A stretch of 64,000 bases of DNA from Larkinella rosea (lineage in GTDB: Bacteria; Bacteroidota; Bacteroidia; Cytophagales; Spirosomataceae). Shown here one piece after another: positions 34,282-41,632 of this stretch. The notes under the pieces are model-generated. The model saw only the letters and a program-made list of their open reading frames with translations, was not told where the DNA came from and searched no databases. Position 1 is the stretch's first letter. Every line of letters starts with the position of its first letter. The stretch spans positions 310,001 through 374,000 of the forward strand of contig NZ_RQJO01000011.1 of NCBI RefSeq assembly GCF_003858635.1. Reading direction: 5' to 3'. The position numbers and the translations under genes are program-made.

Positions 34282-35517
34282 AATTAAAAAAGTGCTCGAA
34301 ACCCCCACATTCCGGTGGTCTTTCAGGTAGAAAAAACCGTATTTGAATCCTTCTTTTGGCCGTGTGCTCGAAATCGTCCGGTTTTTCGGATCAACGATTC
34401 CTTTTTGTTTCGACCAGACCCGCTGTTCGTTTAGCGAGGTGGTGTCGTTGGAATAATAAAACTCCGCACTTAATACCGAAACCGGCGATTGGTACGACAA
34501 ACGCAGCGTAGAGTCCTGCACGGAAACCGGCGAAACCTGCACCAGCGGAACGCGCTCGTTCAGGACGCTTTCGAAGAAATACCGGATTTCGTGCGGAACC
34601 CAGCCCGCTTCGTGGCCGTGTTTCATGTCCGGAATCAGGCACATCGTCCGCCTGGCCGGAGCAATCAGGCTGTAGGTTTTGTGGTAGGGAACGACGTTGT
34701 AAAACCGGTCGGTGTTGCCATTGACGAACAGAAACTGCGGCTGGGCGTACGGCAAATACGTCGAAGGATCGAAAAACTTCATCCACTTCCGCTGGCTACC
34801 CGCCGAAAGCTGCCCGATCGGTTTTTTGAAAATGTCCGATTCGTTGTAAAAACCGCAGCCGTAGACCGGTGCAGCCGCCTTAAACCGATTGTCGAGACTG
34901 GCGACGAGACAGGTCAAATAACCGCCCCAACTGATGCCCGTCACGGCGGTTTTGGTCGCATCGACTTCCGGAAAACTCAACAGCAGCGAATGGGCGAGAA
35001 TGGCGCTGGATACCGCGTGAAACGTCCACATATCCCGGAGATCGGCTTTTTCCAGCTTGGAGAATTTATCGACATCGCCCTGATCGGGACCTGCCTGCGC
35101 GAGTCGTTGGCCGTCGGAGCCTTTCCCGGCCAGATCCATCGCAATGGCGGCATAGCCGTCGGCGGCCCATTTTTCCACCCACTCTTTGAACGCTTTTCCA
35201 CCCCCGCCGTGAATCAATACGACACCCGGATACGTCCGTTTGCCGACCGGTTTTCCCCGAATGAGGTCAGGATTGGAATAGTACGCAAAAACCTGGGTGG
35301 GTTTGCCTTCGTAATCGACACCTTTGTACAGCAGTGAACGCACAGGCCCGGTTTGATTGAGCCACTCGACGGCGGGCGATTTGCTCAGGGCTTTCAAATC
35401 CCACAACAGCGAATCGACTTTGATGACGCTGGCGTCGATGAGGGGGACGGTTTTCTTTTGGTGTTGGGCATGCCCAACAGTTGTGCTCAGGAGCAGGAGT
35501 ACGAGGAACCACTTCAT
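34276..35517 (-). CDS. Secreted acetylxylan esterase / dienelactone-hydrolase-like alpha/beta hydrolase
   Basis: A 413-residue exported hydrolase: signal peptide MKWFLVLLLLSTTVGHAQ, then an alpha/beta-hydrolase core. Visible elements are PGVVLIHGGGG (oxyanion region, about 97-107), nucleophile elbow TGISWGGY with Ser196, FVNGNTDRF with the likely acid Asp270, and DMKHGHEAGW with the likely base His302. A C-terminal beta-rich extension (about 320-413) follows. The overall layout is that of polysaccharide deacetylases and related esterases in Bacteroidota, where the acyl substrate varies. It is divergent from the PadR gene, and operator-like sites at 35607-35645 are oriented towards it. Confidence 0.88.
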   Translation of the reverse strand: MKWFLVLLLLSTTVGHAQHQKKTVPLIDASVIKVDSLLWDLKALSKSPAVEWLNQTGPVRSLLYKGVDYEGKPTQVFAYYSNPDLIRGKPVGKRTYPGVVLIHGGGGKAFKEWVEKWAADGYAAIAMDLAGKGSDGQRLAQAGPDQGDVDKFSKLEKADLRDMWTFHAVSSAILAHSLLLSFPEVDATKTAVTGISWGGYLTCLVASLDNRFKAAAPVYGCGFYNESDIFKKPIGQLSAGSQRKWMKFFDPSTYLPYAQPQFLFVNGNTDRFYNVVPYHKTYSLIAPARRTMCLIPDMKHGHEAGWVPHEIRYFFESVLNERVPLVQVSPVSVQDSTLRLSYQSPVSVLSAEFYYSNDTTSLNEQRVWSKQKGIVDPKNRTISSTRPKEGFKYGFFYLKDHRNVGVSSTFLIK

Positions 35518-35552
35518 GGATGTCGGTTTAGGAGCCGGATTGGAATTTGTCC

Positions 35553-35560
35553 CGAAAGTA
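35553..35560 (-). promoter_or_regulatory. Candidate -7 element for the esterase gene
   Basis: On the minus strand TACTTTCG resembles TAnnTTTG with one mismatch and lies about 36 bases upstream of the start codon. A clear -33 box is not visible. Confidence 0.35.
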
Positions 35561-35606
35561 AGGAATTGCGGGCGGGATTTTGCACGTCCGGCTTATTAAA
35601 TTGGCC

Positions 35607-35645
35607 TGTCCGCAAGTGAACAGGTGGTTGTACGAAATCGGACAA
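35607..35645 (-). promoter_or_regulatory. Paired operator candidates in the esterase/PadR divergent region
   Basis: TGTCCGCAAGTGAACAG (35607-35623) and TTGTACGAAATCGGACAA (35628-35645). Read on the minus strand the order and sequence match the pair upstream of copy 3 (TTGTCCGA...ACAA, then a site ending TTGCGGACA). The pair is oriented towards the esterase gene and lies about 95 bases before the PadR start, so it could serve either gene. Confidence 0.55.
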
Positions 35646-35740
35646 TCCTTGAATCGTCAACCCGCTCAAAACCGCATTTAGGGCCAGTTTTGCAAGTTGG
35701 CAAGGCATTTGATCAGCAAAGATAGAACTAATTGATAGCG

Positions 35741-36079
35741 ATGAAACGAGGCTATTTGGGCGAGTTTGAAGAAATCGTGTTGCTGACCGTGGCCGTCATG
35801 GAAGGCGGAGCGTACGGTGTAGCGATCACGCACGAAATCTGCGAGCAGACCGGGCGCGCGGTGCGGCTGAACCAGGTTCATGCCGCCCTCGAACGGCTGG
35901 AAGACAAAGGCATGCTGAAATCGGAGATGGGCGAGCCTACCGCCGAGCGTGGTGGTCGCCGGAAACGGTTGTTTACGACCACGGCCTACGGTCGGCGGAC
36001 GTTGCAGGAAATTCAGGAAGTGCGCGAAAGCTTCTGGGCTAAATTGCTGAATCCGTTCCGGCCAGCGACGAGCCTTTAA
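35741..36079 (+). CDS. PadR-family transcriptional regulator
   Basis: A 112-residue winged-helix repressor of the PadR type: KRGYLGEFEEIVLLTVAVME, AYGVAITHEICEQTGRAV (helix-turn-helix region about 25-45), RLNQVHAALERLEDKGML and the wing GGRRKRLFTTTAYG, then a short C-terminal helix (the small PadR subclass). The ATG at 35741 is taken; the TTG three codons upstream is unlikely. It stands directly ahead of eight consecutive permeases that carry the PadR-associated N-terminal prefix. Small PadR genes next to such permeases are a known association, so it probably controls part of the array. An AT-rich repeat separates it from copy 10. Confidence 0.93.
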   Translation: MKRGYLGEFEEIVLLTVAVMEGGAYGVAITHEICEQTGRAVRLNQVHAALERLEDKGMLKSEMGEPTAERGGRRKRLFTTTAYGRRTLQEIQEVRESFWAKLLNPFRPATSL

Positions 36080-36082
36080 GGG

Positions 36083-36154
36083 AATTAACAATGAACAATG
36101 AATAACTCGTCCAAATAGTGTGCGTCAGCCCGTTCATTGTTCATTATTCATTAA
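36083..36154. repeat. AT-rich inverted repeat between PadR gene and permease copy 10
   Basis: AATTAACAATGAACAATGAA... (36083-36105) pairs imperfectly with GTTCATTGTTCATTATTCAT... (36132-36154). The right arm ends 3 bases before the ATG of copy 10. Same family as 13478-13569. Confidence 0.8.
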
Positions 36155-36157
36155 ACT

Positions 36158-38767
36158 ATGAAACCGCCCCCACACGCCGACCGCCTTTTGCAACTCTTTT
36201 GCGCTCCGCACCGGCTGGAGGAGGTGCAGGGGGATTTGCACGAGGAGTTTGCGCATCAGCTTCGGCGGGTGGGTAAGCAGAAGGCGCAGTGGTGGTATTG
36301 GTGGGGCGTACTGGGGTTTTTGAAACCTTTTGCCATCAAACGAAAACCGTCCGGGTATTCAACAACGAATCAAATGAACGCAACCATGATCAGTAACTAT
36401 TTCAAAATCGCCCGGCGGAACCTGATTCGCAACAAAGCTTTTTCGGGCCTGAATATCGCTGGCCTGGCCCTGGGCATGGCCTGTAGCCTGCTGATTATGC
36501 TCTGGGTGCAGGACGAACGGAGCGTCGACGGTTTTCACGCCAACGGCAACCGGCTGTATCAGGTCTACGAACGTTCGTCGTACGACGGCAAGGTAGAGGC
36601 TGGTTACATGACGCAGGGTTTGCTGGCCGACGAACTGAAACGGGTCATTCCCGAAATCGAATACGCCAGCGGTTACGAAGGGAATCACCTCTATCGGTCG
36701 ACGTTTGAAGTGGGTGAAAAAATCAATAAAGTGGAAGGAACGTATGCCGGAGCCGATTTTTTCCGGATGTTCAGTTATCCGCTGGTGCAGGGAACGCCCG
36801 AAACGGCCTTGAACACCCCCATCGGCGTGGCGATTTCCCGGAAGGTAGCGGAACAGTTTTTCGGTAATCCGGAAAAAGCCATCGGGAAAGCCATTCGGTA
36901 CGAAAACCGGGAGGATTTGATCGTCACGGCGGTTTTTGAAAACGTTCCGGCCAATTCGTCCCAGCAATTCGATTTTCTGCGCAGTTGGAACGCGTATGTA
37001 AAAGAAAATCAGTGGGTTACTAACTGGTCGAATACGAGCCCGCATACGCTGGTGCAACTGCGTCCGACGGCTGATCCCGCCAGAGTTGAAGCCAAAATCA
37101 AGGATTTCATTTACCGGTATAAACAAAAGGACCAAGGTTCGCTGGTTGAACTGGCCCTGCAATCGTACCCGGAAAAATACCTCCATTCGACGTTTAAAAA
37201 TGGTCAGATCGACGGCGGACGGATCGAATACGTGCGGCTTTTTAGTTTCGTGGCGGTTTTTATTCTACTGATTGCCTGCATCAATTTCATGAATCTGGCC
37301 ACGGCGCGGTCGACGAAACGGGCGAAAGAAGTGGGTGTTCGGAAAGTGGTCGGCGCGGTTCGGACGGCGCTGATGGGGCAATTTCTGGGCGAAGCCCTGC
37401 TGCTCACTTTCTGCTCGATCCTCATTGCCGTTGCGCTGGTTGCGGTGTTGTTGCCCGCTTTTAATTCGCTGACCGGAAAACAGCTGTTTCTGCCGTTCGG
37501 ACAACCGGTTTTCTGGGCCAGTTTGCTGGGATTACTCACCCTGACCGGTTTTGTTGCGGGCAGCTATCCGGCCCTTTTTATGTCGTCCCTGAGTCCGATC
37601 CGGGTATTGAAAGGAAGCCTGAAGTTTAGTGGCGGGGCCACGTTTTTCCGGAAAAGTCTGGTGGTTTTCCAGTTTTCGCTGTCCATTATTCTCATCGTGG
37701 GCATGATTGTGATGTATCGCCAGATGCAGTTCGTCCAGACCAAAAACCTGGGTTACGACCGCGAAAACCTCGTTTACATTCCAATTGAGGGCGATTTGGT
37801 GCAGAAATACAATCTCTTTAAAGAAGAAGCTAGCCGGATGCCGGGCATTCGGGCGGTTTCGCGGATGCGTAATTCGCCGACGGTCAACGATCACGGGGTC
37901 AGCGACATCGGTTGGTCGGGCAAAGACCCTAACCTGTGGGTGTCGTTTTCCGATGAGCTGGTGGGGTTTGATTTCGTGAAAACCATGAATCTGAAACTGA
38001 AGGAAGGACGGGATTTCTCCCGGGAATTTGGTGCCGACACGGTCAGCTATTCCGGTTTTCTGCTGAACGAAACCGCCCTGAAGAAAATCGGGTATCAACA
38101 TCCGATTGGCCAGCCGCTGTGGTGGGGTGGTCGCCAGGGAACGATCATCGGGATTGTGAAAGATTTTCACTTCAATTCGATGCACGAAGCGATTCAGCCG
38201 CTGGTGATCCGGCTGGATGAGAAAAAACCGTACGGTACCATTCTGGTGCGAACCGAAGCCGGAAAAACCCGAGAAGCGCTGGCCGGGCTGGAGAAAATCA
38301 GCAAGGAACTGAATCCCAATTTCCCGTTCACCTACCAGTTTTCCGATCAGGAATACGCCAAGCTGTATAAAAGTGAGCAGGTCGTCAGTCAGTTAGCAAA
38401 CTCCTTTGCGGTGTTGGCCATTTTCATTTCGTGCCTCGGGCTGTTCGGACTGGCGGCTTTTACGGCCGAGCAGCGCACCAAAGAAATCGGCGTTCGGAAA
38501 GCCCTGGGCGCATCGGTTGCCAGCGTGGTTACGCTGCTGTCGCAGGATTTCCTGAAGCTCGTTTTGATCGCCATTCTGATTGCGTCGCCCTTGTCGTGGT
38601 ACGCCATGACCCGCTGGCTCGACGGGTTTGCCTATAAAATCGACATCGGGTGGTGGGTGTTTGCCCTCGCCGGTTTCCTCGCCATCGCCATTGCGTTGCT
38701 GACGGTCAGTTTCCAAAGCATCAAAGCCGCGCTGGTGAATCCGGTGAAGAGTTTAAAATCGGAGTAA
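36158..38767 (+). CDS. Prefix-bearing MacB/FtsX-type ABC permease, copy 10
   Basis: First of eight copies with an N-terminal cytoplasmic prefix. The 869 residues begin MKPPPHADRLLQLFCAPHRL, then EEVQGDLHEEFAHQLRR (about 21-37) and a Trp/Tyr-rich WWYWWGVLGFLKPFAIKRK (about 45-63). The permease body starts at Met77 (MISNYFKIARRN, ATG at 36386), the position where body-only paralogs begin. Such 'permease prefix' regions are known from PadR-linked transporters; their function is not established. The body is subgroup B: GMACSLLIMLWVQDERSVD, INFMNLATARSTKRAKEVG near 375-393, EQRTKEIGVRKALGAS near 772. It ends NPVKSLKSE. Close to copy 13. Confidence 0.95.
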   Translation: MKPPPHADRLLQLFCAPHRLEEVQGDLHEEFAHQLRRVGKQKAQWWYWWGVLGFLKPFAIKRKPSGYSTTNQMNATMISNYFKIARRNLIRNKAFSGLNIAGLALGMACSLLIMLWVQDERSVDGFHANGNRLYQVYERSSYDGKVEAGYMTQGLLADELKRVIPEIEYASGYEGNHLYRSTFEVGEKINKVEGTYAGADFFRMFSYPLVQGTPETALNTPIGVAISRKVAEQFFGNPEKAIGKAIRYENREDLIVTAVFENVPANSSQQFDFLRSWNAYVKENQWVTNWSNTSPHTLVQLRPTADPARVEAKIKDFIYRYKQKDQGSLVELALQSYPEKYLHSTFKNGQIDGGRIEYVRLFSFVAVFILLIACINFMNLATARSTKRAKEVGVRKVVGAVRTALMGQFLGEALLLTFCSILIAVALVAVLLPAFNSLTGKQLFLPFGQPVFWASLLGLLTLTGFVAGSYPALFMSSLSPIRVLKGSLKFSGGATFFRKSLVVFQFSLSIILIVGMIVMYRQMQFVQTKNLGYDRENLVYIPIEGDLVQKYNLFKEEASRMPGIRAVSRMRNSPTVNDHGVSDIGWSGKDPNLWVSFSDELVGFDFVKTMNLKLKEGRDFSREFGADTVSYSGFLLNETALKKIGYQHPIGQPLWWGGRQGTIIGIVKDFHFNSMHEAIQPLVIRLDEKKPYGTILVRTEAGKTREALAGLEKISKELNPNFPFTYQFSDQEYAKLYKSEQVVSQLANSFAVLAIFISCLGLFGLAAFTAEQRTKEIGVRKALGASVASVVTLLSQDFLKLVLIAILIASPLSWYAMTRWLDGFAYKIDIGWWVFALAGFLAIAIALLTVSFQSIKAALVNPVKSLKSE

Positions 38768-38850
38768 AGAAGGAGGAGAGAAAAGGAGGAAAAAAGTAGA
38801 AAACCGTATCCTTTCATCCTTTCATCCTTTCATCCTCTCCTCCCTTCCTC
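38768..38850. repeat. Purine/pyrimidine inverted repeat between copies 10 and 11
   Basis: The purine arm (AGGAGGAGAGAAAAGGAGG) and a pyrimidine arm (TCCTCTCCTCCCTTCCTCC), with TTTCATCC tandem repeats between them (four CCTTTCATCC-like units around 38808-38835). It closely matches the spacer at 44279-44355, so the spacer was copied along with the gene. Confidence 0.75.
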
Positions 38851-38866
38851 CTTTCATCCCTATTTT

Positions 38867-41488
38867 ATGAAACCGCCCCGCTTCGCCGATCGCATCCTGC
38901 AATTCTTCTGCTCTCCCGACCAGCTGGAGGAAGTGTTGGGGGATTTGCACGAGGAGTTTGCGTATCAGCTTCGGCGGGGGAGCGAACGGCGGGCAAGGTG
39001 GCGGTATTGGCGGGATGTGCTGGGGTTTATAAAACCGTTTGCGATGAAACGACAGAAAAGTGACTATTCTTCAAAAACCGTAATGAGTTCTGATATGATC
39101 CTGAATTATTTCAAAATTGCCTGGCGGAATCTGGTTAAAAACCGGGCCTATGCCTTTATAAACGTTACCGGGCTGGCCCTGGGAATTGGCGCGGCACTAC
39201 TGATTTTTGCGCTCGTTCGCTACCATTACAATGTGGATAGACACCATCAGAAATACGATTCCATTTACCGGGTCACGACCCGGTTTGTAACGCCCGAAGG
39301 CAATTTCAACATTGCCGGGGTACCGTATGAGCTGGGGAAAGCCCTCAAAAACGACCACCCGGACATCGAAAATCTGGCGATGATCGATCTCTACCGGGAT
39401 CCGCTGGTGACAATTCCCGTGGCCAACGGACCGGATCGAAAATTCAAGGAAGCCCACCAGATGGGCGCTTTTGTGCAACCCGCGTATTTCAAAATCTTCG
39501 ATTATGCGTGGCTGGCGGGTGGCCCGGCGGAATTGACTCAACCCAATACGGTGGTGATCAGCGCCGAAAACGCCATCAAATACTTTGGTACGACACAGGT
39601 CATCAACAAGATAATCAAGATCAATGCGACCCTCAACACGCGGATTGTCGGCGTCTTTAAAGACTATCGCGATAACACCGATTTCGCCTATCAGATCATG
39701 GCGTCCTGGGCGAGTCTGCCGGCGTTTTATGGTCGGCCGCTGAATACCGACTTTGACAATATCAATGGAGATACGCAGTGCTTTGTGAGTCTGAATAACC
39801 AGTTTACCCAGGCCGACTGGGATCGGCAGATGCTGGCATTTGTGAAGAAGAACAAGCCGCAGGGCGTCAAGGATACCCGGTTTCCGATGCAGCCGCTGCG
39901 GGATATTCATTTCTCGACCGACACCGACGGCGTTAGTCAGGGATTGATCTGGTCGTTGTTTGCCATCGGGATTTTTTTGCTCCTCACGGCGAGCATCAAC
40001 TTCGTCAATCTGGCCACGGCGCAGGCACTCAACCGATCCCGGGAAGTGGGCGTTCGCAAGGTGCTGGGCAGCACGCAGAGCCAGTTGTTCTGGCAATTTA
40101 TTGGTGAAACCGCGCTGCTTACCCTCACGGCCACGGCGATTGCCCTGCTCTTCTTTCAGTTCGGACAACAATTGGTTCAGGAGAATTTGCACGGTGCTTT
40201 CCGGTTTACATTCTATTACGACGTTTCCGTCATTGGCTGGCTGGCCCTGATCGTGGTCGGCGTCATTTTTCTGTCCGGTTTTTATCCGGCACTGGTGCTG
40301 GCGGGCTTCAAACCGGCGCTGGTCCTGGCCGGACGAATGACCAGCCAGCAACTAGGCGGTTTTTCAATCCGGCGCAGTCTGGTCGTCACCCAGTTTGCCA
40401 TTTCACAGATGCTGATTGTGGGGATGATCGTGGTGGCCAATCAACTGCACTACATTCAGACGAAAGACCTCGGTTTCCGGCAAAACGCCATTCTGACCGT
40501 TCGATTGCCCCAGGTTCCGAAGCAGGATGCCGGTAAAATGGAAGCTTTCCGTCATCTGGCGATGGCGATTCCCGAGGTGGAAAAACTGAGCTATTCGATG
40601 AGTGGGCCACCCCAATCAGGCTGGGTCAGCCAGACCATGATCAAATACGACACCCGGCCCGACGTGGAAAAGTTTACGCCCCAGCAAAAATACATCGATG
40701 CCGCTTACGTCGATCTCTATGGCCTGAAGCTGGTGGCCGGGCGTAATCTCCAACCCGCCGACACCTCCCGCGAAGTGCTGGTCAACGAAGCCTTCGTCAA
40801 GCAGCTGGGGATTCAAAAACCGGCGGAGGTATTGGGTAAATTCCTGCACAATGGCCGGGATCTGGAAATTGTGGGCGTCGTGAAAGACTTCAACCAGAAC
40901 AACCTGAGAACCGGCATTGCGCCACTTTTCATGACCACCCGGACAACCAATTATTTCTTCGCGAATCTGCAATTACACAATGGCAATTTTGAGCGCGTCA
41001 TCCGGCAGTTGGAGAAAAACTACAACCAGATTTACCCCGACAGTTATTTCACGGCGCAATTCGTCGATGAGCAATTGCAGGAAAACTACACGCAGGAACA
41101 GACGATGGCCAAACTGGTCAATTTCTTCGCCGGCATTGCGGTTTTGATTGGCTGCCTGGGGCTGTACGGACTGATGTTGTTCATGGCGGCTCAAAAAACC
41201 AAAGAAATCGGGGTTCGGAAGGTGCTGGGAGCCAGCATCGGCAACATTCTCTGGCTGTTTGGCAAGGAGTTCGTCCGGCTGATTGCCGTGGCATTCGTGG
41301 TCGCAACGCCAGTGGCGTGGTGGGTAATGACGCACTGGCTGCAGGATTTTTCCTATAAGATTGAGTTAGGCCCCGGTATTTTTGGAATCGCCCTGCTGGC
41401 AACGGTGATCGTGGCCGCGTTGACGGTGGGTATTCAAAGCATCAAAGCCGCGCTGATGAATCCGGTGAAGTCGTTGCGGAGTGAATAA
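38867..41488 (+). CDS. Prefix-bearing MacB/FtsX-type ABC permease, copy 11
   Basis: An 873-residue protein. Prefix 1-76 (MKPPRFADRILQFFCSPDQL, EEVLGDLHEEFAYQLRRGS), junction Met77 (MILNYFKIAWRN). The body belongs to subgroup A, whose other members here lack the prefix: TM1 GLALGIGAALLIFALVRY, FDRHH-like NVDRHHQKYDSIYRVTT, and INFVNLATAQALNRSREVG near 375-393 followed by VRKVLGSTQSQLFWQFIGET. The second bundle is unusual: AAQKTKEIGVRKVLGAS near 775 followed by IGNILWLFGKEFVRL. It ends VGIQSIKAALMNPVKSLRSE. The prefix DNA is nearly the same as in copies 12 and 13 although the bodies differ, so the prefix behaves as an exchangeable unit. Confidence 0.95.
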   Translation: MKPPRFADRILQFFCSPDQLEEVLGDLHEEFAYQLRRGSERRARWRYWRDVLGFIKPFAMKRQKSDYSSKTVMSSDMILNYFKIAWRNLVKNRAYAFINVTGLALGIGAALLIFALVRYHYNVDRHHQKYDSIYRVTTRFVTPEGNFNIAGVPYELGKALKNDHPDIENLAMIDLYRDPLVTIPVANGPDRKFKEAHQMGAFVQPAYFKIFDYAWLAGGPAELTQPNTVVISAENAIKYFGTTQVINKIIKINATLNTRIVGVFKDYRDNTDFAYQIMASWASLPAFYGRPLNTDFDNINGDTQCFVSLNNQFTQADWDRQMLAFVKKNKPQGVKDTRFPMQPLRDIHFSTDTDGVSQGLIWSLFAIGIFLLLTASINFVNLATAQALNRSREVGVRKVLGSTQSQLFWQFIGETALLTLTATAIALLFFQFGQQLVQENLHGAFRFTFYYDVSVIGWLALIVVGVIFLSGFYPALVLAGFKPALVLAGRMTSQQLGGFSIRRSLVVTQFAISQMLIVGMIVVANQLHYIQTKDLGFRQNAILTVRLPQVPKQDAGKMEAFRHLAMAIPEVEKLSYSMSGPPQSGWVSQTMIKYDTRPDVEKFTPQQKYIDAAYVDLYGLKLVAGRNLQPADTSREVLVNEAFVKQLGIQKPAEVLGKFLHNGRDLEIVGVVKDFNQNNLRTGIAPLFMTTRTTNYFFANLQLHNGNFERVIRQLEKNYNQIYPDSYFTAQFVDEQLQENYTQEQTMAKLVNFFAGIAVLIGCLGLYGLMLFMAAQKTKEIGVRKVLGASIGNILWLFGKEFVRLIAVAFVVATPVAWWVMTHWLQDFSYKIELGPGIFGIALLATVIVAALTVGIQSIKAALMNPVKSLRSE

Positions 41489-41494
41489 AACCGT

Positions 41495-41631
41495 CTTGAA
41501 CCGCCGGGCGGCCCCGTGGGATTACACGGATTAAAAGATTAACTGGGATGGCTACTGCTTTTTTTATTTGTAATCCGAAGAATAGCCTCTAATCCTCTTA
41601 ATCCTTTAATCCGCGTAATCCCAGTTCAGAC
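41495..41631. repeat. Inverted repeat, GGATTACGCGGATT family, locus e
   Basis: The left arm 41495-41549 carries the GC-rich insert (CGCCGGGCGGCCCCG). The right arm 41592-41631 is the standard form and ends one base before the ATG of copy 12. Part of the loop (AATCCGAAGAATA) is shared with locus g (ATTCCGAAGAATA near 55681-55693), so whole units, not just arms, are related. Confidence 0.9.
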
Positions 41632-41632
41632 A

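Noticed and set aside
36158-36386. Prefix as a separate small gene fused by sequencing error
   Set aside because: Eight independent copies keep it in frame with the same length, so it is a genuine N-terminal module.
39197-40351. 384-codon minus-strand frame inside permease copy 11
   Set aside because: Antisense shadow of a conserved permease; similar long frames appear opposite nearly every copy.
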